From UMGS1387 sp045539625 (GTDB lineage Bacteria; Bacillota; Clostridia; Oscillospirales; CAG-382): 51,916 nt of DNA. Of this stretch, positions 18,494-25,426 are shown piece after piece; within the stretch, counting starts at the first letter, position 1; every line of letters begins with the position of its first letter. The stretch covers positions 1 through 51,916 of the forward strand of contig JAZQFS010000053.1 of the NCBI GenBank assembly GCA_045539625.1. Reading direction: 5' to 3'. Below the pieces are notes generated by a model. It was not told the origin of the DNA, did not search any database, and was given only the letters and a program-made list of their open reading frames with translations. A program made the position numbers and the translations under genes.

Positions 18494-20164
18494 TTGGCTA
18501 AACAGAAAGGACAGACTTTTGTATTCGGTGCAATTATTTTGATGATTTCAAATCTTGCCGTAAAGCTTATCGGTGCATTTCTGAGAATACCGCTTACCAA
18601 CATAATAGGCGTAGACGGTATGGCTTATTACAACGCTGCATACAGCATTTACGTTTCCTTTTACATGATTTCAACGGCAGGTATTCCTGTTGCCGTTTCT
18701 CGTATGATAGCAACGGCAAACTCAAAGAATTTGCATCTTGAAATACGCAAAATCTTCCGTATTGCATTTTCGCTGTTTTTTGTTATAGGTGCTGCAGGAA
18801 CGGCAATTATGATGATTGGCTCATCAGCCTTTGCAAAGGCAGCAGGTATGCCGGAAGCAAATCTTGCAATGCTTGCAATTGCCCCTACAATCTTCTTTAT
18901 CTGCTTGTCTTCAGCCTACAGAGGCTATTTCCAGGGCTTGCAGGATATGGTTCCCACAGCTGTATCTCAGGTTATAGAGGCGGTGGCAAAGGTTGGTATA
19001 GGCATTTTCTGTGCCTTGTACTTCAAGTCACGCGGATATGAAGTTCACGTAATTGCGGCACTTGTAATTCTTGGTGTTACAATAGGCGTGTTTCTCGGTA
19101 TGGCGTATACTGCCGTTATCAAGGCAATGTACAACGCAAGTGCCGAGTACAAGAACAATTTGGCTGTTTCACGGGAGCAAAACAGTCCTTGTCGCAAGGG
19201 CTCGGAAATTCTCAAGGAGCTTATAATAATTGCTATTCCCATAACACTTGCTTCATCTATTATGGGGCTTACAAACACTGTTGACACCATGATTATGCCG
19301 GGAGCAATCAGTGCTGCGGGAATTTCATCAAAGGCTGCAAGTGCCTTCTACGGAACATATTCTTCAATGGTTATTCCTCTTTTAAATCTTGCACCGCCCT
19401 TCATTTATCCCTTTGCCATAAGTGCAATTCCTGCCATTTCTTCTTCGCTTGCAAAAGGGGACGTTAAGAGCGTTCACAAGCAAGTGGAATCGGCGTTCAG
19501 AAACTGTGCCATAATCGCCATTCCGTGTGCTATAGGAATGGGAACTCTTTCATATAGAATTATCAGCTTTCTTTTCAAGGAGGACGAGATTGTCAGCGGC
19601 ACCCAAACCTTCCTTGCACGTGAGCTTGCTGCTCCTGCTCTCAGCGCAGTTGCCATATCAATTTTCTTCCTTGGCGTTATTTCCATAACAAATTCCGTTC
19701 TTCAGGCTTGTCAGAAGGAAAAGTACACTATCATTTCAACTACAAGCGGCATTGTTATGAAGATAATAGGCACGTGGTTTTTCTGCCGTATACCCGGGCT
19801 TGGAATAGTTGGCTCTTCAATCGGTACGGTGCTTTGTTATTTTACAATTACGTCACTAAATCTTTTGTTTATGGCTAAAACAATCGGCGTATTTCCAAAT
19901 GTAAGACGTGTATTTCTTAAGCCTCTTACAGCAGGTGTTGTATGCGGGGTGAGTGCTTTTGCGGCATCGACTCTTTTAGGGGCACTTCCTGTTAATCAAA
20001 AGCTCGGTACTCTTGTGTCCATAGGTATAGCAGCTGTTGTGTACATTGCCGTGTTGCTTGCACTTAAGGGTATTGGCAGATATGATGTTCTTATGATGCC
20101 CAAAGGTGAAAAGCTTTGCAGAGTAATGGATAAATTGAATCTTCTTGAAAAAGGTGAGGAATAA
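18494..20164 (+). CDS. spoVB: MOP-superfamily flippase of the SpoVB/MurJ type
   Basis: This is a lipid-linked oligosaccharide flippase with about 14 membrane segments in 556 residues. It starts with a typical flippase signature (FGAIILMISNLAVKLIGAF) and has the conserved PIPxxLASSIMGL-like segment mid-protein. The position directly before mazG, hup and rqcP-yabP-yabQ-divIC matches the spoVB (yabM) neighbourhood of Bacillus, where SpoVB serves spore cortex synthesis. I chose TTG 18494 over the in-frame GTG 18485 because the AAAGGTGAT motif at 18481-18489 overlaps the GTG and is ideally spaced to the TTG. It could be a general cell-wall flippase instead. Confidence 0.82.
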   Translation: MAKQKGQTFVFGAIILMISNLAVKLIGAFLRIPLTNIIGVDGMAYYNAAYSIYVSFYMISTAGIPVAVSRMIATANSKNLHLEIRKIFRIAFSLFFVIGAAGTAIMMIGSSAFAKAAGMPEANLAMLAIAPTIFFICLSSAYRGYFQGLQDMVPTAVSQVIEAVAKVGIGIFCALYFKSRGYEVHVIAALVILGVTIGVFLGMAYTAVIKAMYNASAEYKNNLAVSREQNSPCRKGSEILKELIIIAIPITLASSIMGLTNTVDTMIMPGAISAAGISSKAASAFYGTYSSMVIPLLNLAPPFIYPFAISAIPAISSSLAKGDVKSVHKQVESAFRNCAIIAIPCAIGMGTLSYRIISFLFKEDEIVSGTQTFLARELAAPALSAVAISIFFLGVISITNSVLQACQKEKYTIISTTSGIVMKIIGTWFFCRIPGLGIVGSSIGTVLCYFTITSLNLLFMAKTIGVFPNVRRVFLKPLTAGVVCGVSAFAASTLLGALPVNQKLGTLVSIGIAAVVYIAVLLALKGIGRYDVLMMPKGEKLCRVMDKLNLLEKGEE

Positions 20165-20874
20165 TGTTAGACGCTAAACGTGCAATTAATGAGCTTCTGA
20201 ATAAAAACAAATACGACTTTGACGATTTGTGCACACTTGTTTCCGTTCTTCGTTCCCCCGATGGCTGTCCGTGGGACAGGGAACAGACATGTAAGTCAAT
20301 CCGTAATGCCTTTATTGATGAAACATATGAGTTTATTGAGGGGCTTGATCTTGAAGACGATGAGCTTATGTGTGAAGAGCTTGGTGATGTGCTGTTTCAG
20401 ATTATATTTCATTCCGATATTAAAAAGGATGAGGATAAATTTAACGTAGGTGATGTGATTGACGGCATCTGTAAAAAGATGATACTAAGACACCCTCACG
20501 TGTTTTCAGACGTCAATGTATCAGGCTCAGGTGAGGTGCTTGTCAATTGGGAAATTATAAAAAATGACGAGAAGCAGAGGAAAACTCCCTATATGCAGCT
20601 TGACAGCGTGGCGAAATCCTTGCCGTCGCTTATGCGTGCACAGAAGCTTCAGAAGAAGGCGGACAAAACAGGGCTCAAAGCATATCCTGACGGTAAAAGC
20701 ATTATTTCTCAGTGCAGAAAGCTCCTTGATGAAATGGAGCAAAATGGCATTGATAACGATAATACAGGACAGCTTTTGTTTAATGTAGCAGGGCTTGCGC
20801 AGCAGTCTGAGGTTGAGTGCGAAGAGGCTCTCAGCTACGTAAATGACGAATTTCTTAAAGGCTTTAAAGGCTGA
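20164..20874 (+). CDS. mazG: Nucleoside triphosphate pyrophosphohydrolase MazG
   Basis: MazG hydrolyses (d)NTPs to monophosphates and removes aberrant nucleotides. The motif LRSPDGCPWDREQT, the helix motif ETYEFIEGL with EELGDVLFQIIFHS, and KMILRHPHVF are all present. At 236 residues it matches the two-domain form without the extra methylase domain of Bacillus YabN. Its ATG shares one base with the spoVB stop (TAATG). It ends the long rightward run that begins at cdaA. Confidence 0.93.
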   Translation: MLDAKRAINELLNKNKYDFDDLCTLVSVLRSPDGCPWDREQTCKSIRNAFIDETYEFIEGLDLEDDELMCEELGDVLFQIIFHSDIKKDEDKFNVGDVIDGICKKMILRHPHVFSDVNVSGSGEVLVNWEIIKNDEKQRKTPYMQLDSVAKSLPSLMRAQKLQKKADKTGLKAYPDGKSIISQCRKLLDEMEQNGIDNDNTGQLLFNVAGLAQQSEVECEEALSYVNDEFLKGFKG

Positions 20875-20994
20875 CATTGACGTTAATTGAAAATTATCAA
20901 CAAGAAATCACCGTTAAAAGTTCGATATTTTGTGTTAAATTGTAAATAAACAGTAAAATGTGACCAAAATATGGTATTTTTGATAAAATAGTTC

Positions 20995-21023
20995 TTGCTT
21001 TTTTTTGATGAAGATGGTATATT
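20995..21023 (+). promoter_or_regulatory. Sigma-A promoter for hup
   Basis: TTGCTT and TATATT are spaced by 17 nt, about 37 nt before the HU start codon. Confidence 0.65.
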
Positions 21024-21059
21024 ATTATTGTTAAATATTTTAATAAGGAGATATTGCAA

Positions 21060-21344
21060 ATGAACAAGACAGAATTATCCGCTAAGGTTGCTGAAAAGGC
21101 AGGCCTTACAAAGGACCAGGCAGCTAACGCAGTTAACGCAGTTCTCGCTTCCATGACAGAAGCTCTCGCTGCAGGCGAAAAAATCCAGCTCGTAGGTTTC
21201 GGTACTTTCGCAGTTAAGTATCGTGCCGCTAAGGAATCCAAGAACCCCAGAACAGGCGAAAAGATCAAGGTAGCCGCATCATACCGCCCCGCATTTTCTG
21301 CAGGCAAGAGCCTTAAGGAAATCGTAGCTAAGTATAAGGGCTAA
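21060..21344 (+). CDS. hup: HU-family DNA-binding protein
   Basis: This 94-residue nucleoid protein bends and compacts DNA. It has the HU signatures MNKTELSAKVAEKAG and GFGTF with the DNA-binding arm RTGEKIKVAASYRPAF. I placed the start at ATG 21060, nine bases after AAGGAG (21045-21050); the upstream in-frame TTG 21054 is too close to that site. Codon choice is strongly biased, as expected for an abundant protein. It sits before rqcP-yabP-yabQ-divIC, a conserved order. Confidence 0.97.
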   Translation: MNKTELSAKVAEKAGLTKDQAANAVNAVLASMTEALAAGEKIQLVGFGTFAVKYRAAKESKNPRTGEKIKVAASYRPAFSAGKSLKEIVAKYKG

Positions 21345-21346
21345 TT

Positions 21347-21434
21347 GATTAAAACAGTTTAATCACAGAGGACTGCAAGGTAAATTCTTCTGCTTACTTT
21401 AAGTATTGCAAAGTTTACGCCGTGCAGTCCTTTC
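21347..21434 (+). other. Two-hairpin intergenic structure between hup and rqcP
   Basis: A short hairpin GATTAAA/TTTAATC (21347-21364) is followed by a long one whose outer stem is AGGACTGCA (21369-21377) paired with TGCAGTCCT (21423-21431). An inner stem GGTAAA/TTTACgCC follows after one unpaired base, and the top loop is large. Only a short, interrupted T run follows (TTTCGTGTT). It could be a partial terminator between hup and rqcP, an mRNA-stabilising structure, or a small RNA; I cannot tell which. Confidence 0.5.
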
Positions 21435-21458
21435 GTGTTATAGGGTACGGAGAAAGAA

Positions 21459-21698
21459 ATGAGATTAGATAAGTTTTTAAAGGTATCACGTCTTATAAAA
21501 AGAAGAACGGTTGCAAATGAGGCGTGTGATTCTCAGCACATCAGCGTAAACGGCAAGGTTGCAAAGGCTTCCTATGACGTTAAGGAAGGGGATATCATTG
21601 AAATATCCTTCGGCGAAAAGACATTAAAGGTAATGGTAACCGACGTTAAAGAGCACGTGAACAAAAACGAAGCTTCGGAGCTTTACAAGGCATTGTAA
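21459..21698 (+). CDS. rqcP: S4-domain RNA-binding protein RqcP (YabO)
   Basis: The 79-residue protein is a single S4 domain: MRLDKFLKVSRLIKRR, the RxxANEAC helix, and the loop HISVNGKVAKASYDVKEGD. RqcP/YabO stabilises peptidyl-tRNA and nascent alanine tails on obstructed 50S subunits in ribosome-associated quality control. The position between hup and yabP supports this assignment over the related Hsp15 protein. Confidence 0.88.
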   Translation: MRLDKFLKVSRLIKRRTVANEACDSQHISVNGKVAKASYDVKEGDIIEISFGEKTLKVMVTDVKEHVNKNEASELYKAL

Positions 21699-21700
21699 AG

Positions 21701-21729
21701 TCATATTTTCAAGCCTTTCGGAATAGTAT
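21701..21729 (+). promoter_or_regulatory. Possible sigma-E sporulation promoter for yabP-yabQ
   Basis: TCATATT (matches the sigma-E -35 pattern) lies 14 nt before AATAGTAT (5 of 8 matches to CATACAAT). Bacillus yabP/yabQ are mother-cell sporulation genes, which makes the placement sensible. The -10 match is only moderate. Confidence 0.35.
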
Positions 21730-21757
21730 TTAGTAATATATTTCGGACGGTGATTTT

Positions 21758-22051
21758 ATGGCTGAACAGGTTTATATCAATCAGGACAGTAAACACGATG
21801 TGTTGCTTTATTCTAGAAGAAATTTAACCTTAACGGGGATTTCATCTGTTGATTTTTATGATGAAAATTCCATTTGTGCAACAACCTCCGAAGGTGAAAT
21901 TCTTGTGGCTCAGGGTACGGGAATAACGCTTTCCGACGTCAGTCTTGACAGCGGAACGGTAACGGCACAGGGCGAGTTTAATGCTGTATACTATGAGGAA
22001 CAGCAGGCAAAAAAGAGCGGCTTTTTTAAAAGGCTGTTTTCGGGACGATGA
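21758..22051 (+). CDS. yabP: Sporulation protein YabP
   Basis: The 97-residue protein has the YabP family pattern: RRNLTLTGISSVDFYDENSI, an internal TSEGEILVAQG strand, and the ending with QGEFNAVYYEE followed by a basic tail. It is a sporulation protein of unknown biochemical role. The gene overlaps yabQ by four bases (ATGA), as in other spore formers. A possible sigma-E promoter lies just upstream. Confidence 0.88.
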   Translation: MAEQVYINQDSKHDVLLYSRRNLTLTGISSVDFYDENSICATTSEGEILVAQGTGITLSDVSLDSGTVTAQGEFNAVYYEEQQAKKSGFFKRLFSGR

Positions 22052-22551
22052 ATATTCTGTTTCACCCACACCAGCAGTATGTGTTTCTCGGTATGCTTGT
22101 TGCAGGCATTATAGCGGGGATTGTTTTTGACGCATTTTCTGTTAAACGAATGTTTCTCGGAGCAGGATATATTGCGTGTTTTATTGACGATGTACTGTTT
22201 TCGTTTATTGCCTGCGTGATTTTTGCAGCAGGTACATTTGTTACAAACTCCGGCGTTATCCGATGGTACGGAGTGCTGAGCTTTGCCTTGGGCTTTACAT
22301 TGTATAAGCTGACGGTTTCTCGTGCCGTAACAGGCTTTTTCCGCCTGATTCTGCGATTTATCAAGAAGTGTCTTAGAGCATTGCTGAGGGCGGTTGTTGT
22401 CATTTGTAAACCATTTGCGGCGATTGTACGTGCTTTGGCACGCTATGCATCAAAAGCGGCAGCTCCTGTAAAAAACGTCTTGTATGAAAAAATAGTGCTT
22501 TACAAAATATTTAAGAGTTATAATAATATGCACAGAACGGGGAAGTGGTAA
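22048..22551 (+). CDS. yabQ: Spore cortex biosynthesis protein YabQ
   Basis: The 167-residue membrane protein has about four hydrophobic segments in its first 110 residues and a basic C-terminal half (IKKCLRALLRAVVVICKPF onward). YabQ is needed for spore cortex formation in Bacillus. Assignment rests on the membrane profile, the size and the fixed position between yabP and divIC. It is translationally coupled to yabP. Confidence 0.82.
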   Translation: MNILFHPHQQYVFLGMLVAGIIAGIVFDAFSVKRMFLGAGYIACFIDDVLFSFIACVIFAAGTFVTNSGVIRWYGVLSFALGFTLYKLTVSRAVTGFFRLILRFIKKCLRALLRAVVVICKPFAAIVRALARYASKAAAPVKNVLYEKIVLYKIFKSYNNMHRTGKW

Positions 22552-22552
22552 A

Positions 22553-22819
22553 ATGAATTACATAAAGCAGATATTCTTCATATTTACGGTTGTTCTTTTG
22601 ATGATTGTTGCACTCAGGGTGCAAATTACCATTAACGAATCCAACCGTGAAAAGGAAGAAAAGCAGATTGAACACGATGCTTTGCTTCATGAGAATGAAA
22701 AACTAAGAAATGAGCTTGATACGCCCATGGACGATGAATACTACGAAAAAGTAGCCGAGGATAAGCTTGACTATAAAGATCCCAAGAAGCAGTATTTTTA
22801 TAACGATATGCCCGAATGA
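22553..22819 (+). CDS. divIC: Septum formation initiator DivIC/FtsB family
   Basis: The 88-residue protein has one membrane segment (residues about 5-25) followed by a coiled coil (NREKEEKQIEHDALLHENEKL) and a short C-terminal region with YYEKVAEDKL, where the family has its conserved ExxAR-like motif. It takes part in the DivIB-FtsL-DivIC divisome complex. The gene begins one base after yabQ ends, the standard Firmicutes order. Confidence 0.88.
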   Translation: MNYIKQIFFIFTVVLLMIVALRVQITINESNREKEEKQIEHDALLHENEKLRNELDTPMDDEYYEKVAEDKLDYKDPKKQYFYNDMPE

Positions 22820-22831
22820 GAGGAATTTTAA

Positions 22832-23677
22832 ATGAGAATAGTTTCAACGGAGCTTGTTGAAGAGGCAGTTGAAAAGCTGTTTATCGAGGCAAACTACACT
22901 CTTCCCAAGTCTCTTGAAAATGCAATAAAAGAAAGTATTACCGATGAAAATAACGAGCTTGCAAAGAGTGTTCTTACAAAGCTTTGCGACAATATATCGG
23001 CAGCAGAGCAAATCAAAGTGCCAATATGTCAGGACACAGGTATGGCGGTGCTGTTTGCCGAAATCGGCAGTGATGTTCACTTTGAAGGCAAGCCCTTTGA
23101 AAAGGCGGTAAATGACGGCGTAGCCAAAGCATACATAAGCGGATATCTTCGTAAGTCTGTTGTTTGTGAGCCGTTATTTGACCGCAGAAACACCAATGAC
23201 AATACGCCTGCCATAATTCATACCAGAATTGTTGAAGGGGATAAAATCAAGCTTACAGCCGCTCCCAAAGGCTTTGGCAGCGAAAATATGAGTGACGTGA
23301 AAATGTTTACGCCGTCTGCAACCCAAGAGGATATTGTTTCGTTTGTCATCGATACCGTAAAACGGAGCGGAGGCAATCCTTGTCCTCCTATAGTTGTGGG
23401 AGTGGGCATTGGCGGAAATTTTGAATATTGTGCTTATCTTGCAAAGAAGGCACTTTGCCGTGATGTAAATGTTCGCAACGGCAACGAAAACTATAAAAAT
23501 CTTGAAGAAAAGATGCTGTGCGAAATTAACAAGCTTGATATAGGTCCGCAGGGCTTTGGCGGAAAAACAACGGCAATTGCTGTCAATATTGAGTATTTTC
23601 CCACTCACATTGCAGGTCTTCCTGTTGCCGTAAATATCGGCTGTCACGTGACTCGTCACAAGGAATGTGTAATTTAG
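22832..23677 (+). CDS. fumA: Fumarate hydratase class I, alpha subunit
   Basis: The 281-residue protein matches the N-terminal (alpha) half of the oxygen-sensitive 4Fe-4S fumarase/tartrate dehydratase family: CQDTGMAVLF (cluster Cys), the KGFGSEN motif, GNPCPPIVVGVGIGG (second cluster Cys) and NIGCHVTRH (third). All three cluster cysteines are present. The beta subunit gene, usually the next gene, is not here; hpf follows with its own promoter. The partner must be encoded elsewhere, or the enzyme may be a related hydro-lyase. GAGAGG precedes ATG 22832. Confidence 0.88.
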   Translation: MRIVSTELVEEAVEKLFIEANYTLPKSLENAIKESITDENNELAKSVLTKLCDNISAAEQIKVPICQDTGMAVLFAEIGSDVHFEGKPFEKAVNDGVAKAYISGYLRKSVVCEPLFDRRNTNDNTPAIIHTRIVEGDKIKLTAAPKGFGSENMSDVKMFTPSATQEDIVSFVIDTVKRSGGNPCPPIVVGVGIGGNFEYCAYLAKKALCRDVNVRNGNENYKNLEEKMLCEINKLDIGPQGFGGKTTAIAVNIEYFPTHIAGLPVAVNIGCHVTRHKECVI

Positions 23678-23710
23678 CGTAAGATTGTATTAAAAATATA
23701 CAAAAACCTC

Positions 23711-23739
23711 TTTACAAATCAAAGATTTTGTGTTAAAAT
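23711..23739 (+). promoter_or_regulatory. Sigma-A promoter for hpf
   Basis: TTTACA and TAAAAT with a 17-nt spacer, about 50 nt upstream of the hpf start; AGGAGG precedes the ATG. Confidence 0.72.
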
Positions 23740-23792
23740 GTACATAGAGAAAGGCAATAGCTTTTCAAATAGTACTACAGGAGGACAAAAGT

Positions 23793-24317
23793 ATGAAGAT
23801 TACAATCGTAGGAAGAAAGTTCAACGTAACCGAAGAACTCAAGCAAAAGGTTCATCTTAAACTTTCAAAGCTTGACAAGTTTTTCGACGAAGAAGCAACT
23901 GCCAATGTGACAATGCGTTCGGAGAGAAACAAAGAAATTCTTGAAACAACGATTTTCTTTAAGGGAACGGTATTCCGTTCCGAAGTTGCCGACGATTGTA
24001 TCACAGCGGCTCTTGACAAATCCATTGATATTATTGAGCGTCAGATTCGCAAGAACAAGACAAAGCTGGAGAAACGCTTCAAGGGCGCTGCTTCCTTTGA
24101 TGCTCTGCCTTTTGCGGCAGACGATGCCGAAGAAGAGTTCAAGGTTACAAGGACAAAGCAATTCAAGCTGGTTCCCATGTCTGTTGAGGAGGCAATTCTT
24201 CAAATGAATTTGTTGGGACATGAATTTTTCTTGTTCCTTAATGATGCTGATGAAACAATCAATCTTGTTTATAAAAAGAAAAACAACGAATACGGCGTAA
24301 TCGAGCCTGTATTATAA
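23793..24317 (+). CDS. hpf: Long-form ribosome hibernation promoting factor
   Basis: The 174-residue protein has the N-terminal ribosome-binding domain (MKITIVGRKFNVTEELKQKV, residues 1-100) and the C-terminal dimerisation domain (about 115-174, with KQFKLVPMSVEEAILQMNLL and a GHEFFLFLN turn). Long HPF makes 100S ribosome dimers in stationary phase. It has its own promoter and terminator. Confidence 0.95.
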   Translation: MKITIVGRKFNVTEELKQKVHLKLSKLDKFFDEEATANVTMRSERNKEILETTIFFKGTVFRSEVADDCITAALDKSIDIIERQIRKNKTKLEKRFKGAASFDALPFAADDAEEEFKVTRTKQFKLVPMSVEEAILQMNLLGHEFFLFLNDADETINLVYKKKNNEYGVIEPVL

Positions 24318-24324
24318 AAAAATC

Positions 24325-24349
24325 AAGGACTGCTTCGGCAGTCCTTTTT
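24325..24349. terminator. Bidirectional terminator between hpf and coaD
   Basis: Perfect 9-bp stem AAGGACTGC/GCAGTCCTT with a TTCG tetraloop. T residues follow on the plus strand, and GATTTTTTT follows on the minus strand, so it can serve both convergent genes. Confidence 0.92.
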
Positions 24350-24354
24350 CTGTA

Positions 24355-24843
24355 TTAATTATTCAATAGCAATAAAAGCAATGTGCTGTTCGGCACAAGG
24401 TTGTCAATGTTTCCTTTTTGCTCAAGCAACATTCTTACAAGAGATGAGCTGACGTCGCTGTACTCTTTACTGCATGGCATATATAGCGTTTCAAAGGCGT
24501 ATCCGTGAAGGTTTTCCGAGAGCTGAAGGTTGGTATATGACATATTCTGCTCATAGTTGAAATCCGTTTCGTTTCTCAAACCTTTAACGGTGACATCAAT
24601 GCCGTGAGTTTTTACGTAATCCACAAGAAGTCCGTCAAAAACATCTACCTTTACGTTTGGTAAGTTCTTTACGGCATCCTCGGCAAGAGCGGCACGATTT
24701 TTTGAGCAGAGAAGATAATTCTTTTGTGCATTTTTTGAAATAAGTACCGTTACTTCGTCAAAAAGCTTGCTGCACCGTCTGATTATGTCAAGATGACCTG
24801 TTGTTATCGGATCATAGCTGCCGGGTAAAAGAGCTTTACTCAT
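24355..24843 (-). CDS. coaD: Phosphopantetheine adenylyltransferase
   Basis: CoaD transfers AMP from ATP to 4'-phosphopantetheine in coenzyme A synthesis. The nucleotidyltransferase signatures are LLPGSYDPITTGHLDII (with the TxGH motif) and the substrate-binding KGLRNETDFNYE. The SSSLVR motif near the C-terminus corresponds to the ISSTxVR loop. The start is ATG at 24843, giving MSKALLPGS; an upstream in-frame start would fall inside rsmD without a conserved extension. It overlaps rsmD by eight bases. Confidence 0.95.
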   Translation of the reverse strand: MSKALLPGSYDPITTGHLDIIRRCSKLFDEVTVLISKNAQKNYLLCSKNRAALAEDAVKNLPNVKVDVFDGLLVDYVKTHGIDVTVKGLRNETDFNYEQNMSYTNLQLSENLHGYAFETLYMPCSKEYSDVSSSLVRMLLEQKGNIDNLVPNSTLLLLLLNN

Positions 24844-25423
24844 TTGCTTCAGCCTCGCTTTCACCGCCGTTTTCAAAGTAATTGAACATAGTTATAAATA
24901 CCTTGCCGTAGCGATACTTTTTCCTGAAGGTAAGCCCGTAAACCTCTTCGCCTTCGCAAAAATCAACATTTGTTTCGCACACAACAATTGCACCGTCATT
25001 GAGAATGTCGGCTCTTGTTACTTTTTTCAGGATTTCATTTTTCATATCCTTCTGATAAGGGGGATCGAGAAACACTAGGTCGAACTTTTCCTTTCCCGAA
25101 GCACCCTTAAGAAACTCGCTGTAGTCCATTCTTGAAATGCGGCACTGCTTCATAAGTCCTGTGCTTTTTGCATTCTGCTTGATAATGTCAACAGCCTCAA
25201 CGCTTGCGTCTATCATCACTGCACTTTCGCTGCCTCTGCTGAGAGCTTCCAGTGCCATCTGACCGCAGCCCGAGAACAAATCAAGCACACGGCGTCCTTG
25301 AAGCTCAAACTGTATTGCGCTGAAAACGCCTTCCTTTACTCTTTCGATTGTGGGACGTGTGATTTCTTCTCCCGGAAGCGTCACAAGAGCTTTTCTGTTT
25401 GCTTTACCTGCTATTATTCTCAT
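24836..25423 (-). CDS. rsmD: 16S rRNA (guanine966-N2)-methyltransferase RsmD
   Basis: The 195-residue SAM methyltransferase begins MRIIAGKANRK and has the RPTIERVKEGVFSAI motif, the SAM loop VLDLFSGCGQMALEALSRG (unusual CGQM in place of the common SGALG), and the catalytic DPPY. RsmD modifies G966 in the 30S subunit. It is three bases downstream of uvrC and overlaps coaD, a common pair. Confidence 0.93.
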   Translation of the reverse strand: MRIIAGKANRKALVTLPGEEITRPTIERVKEGVFSAIQFELQGRRVLDLFSGCGQMALEALSRGSESAVMIDASVEAVDIIKQNAKSTGLMKQCRISRMDYSEFLKGASGKEKFDLVFLDPPYQKDMKNEILKKVTRADILNDGAIVVCETNVDFCEGEEVYGLTFRKKYRYGKVFITMFNYFENGGESEAEANE

Positions 25424-25426
25424 AAT

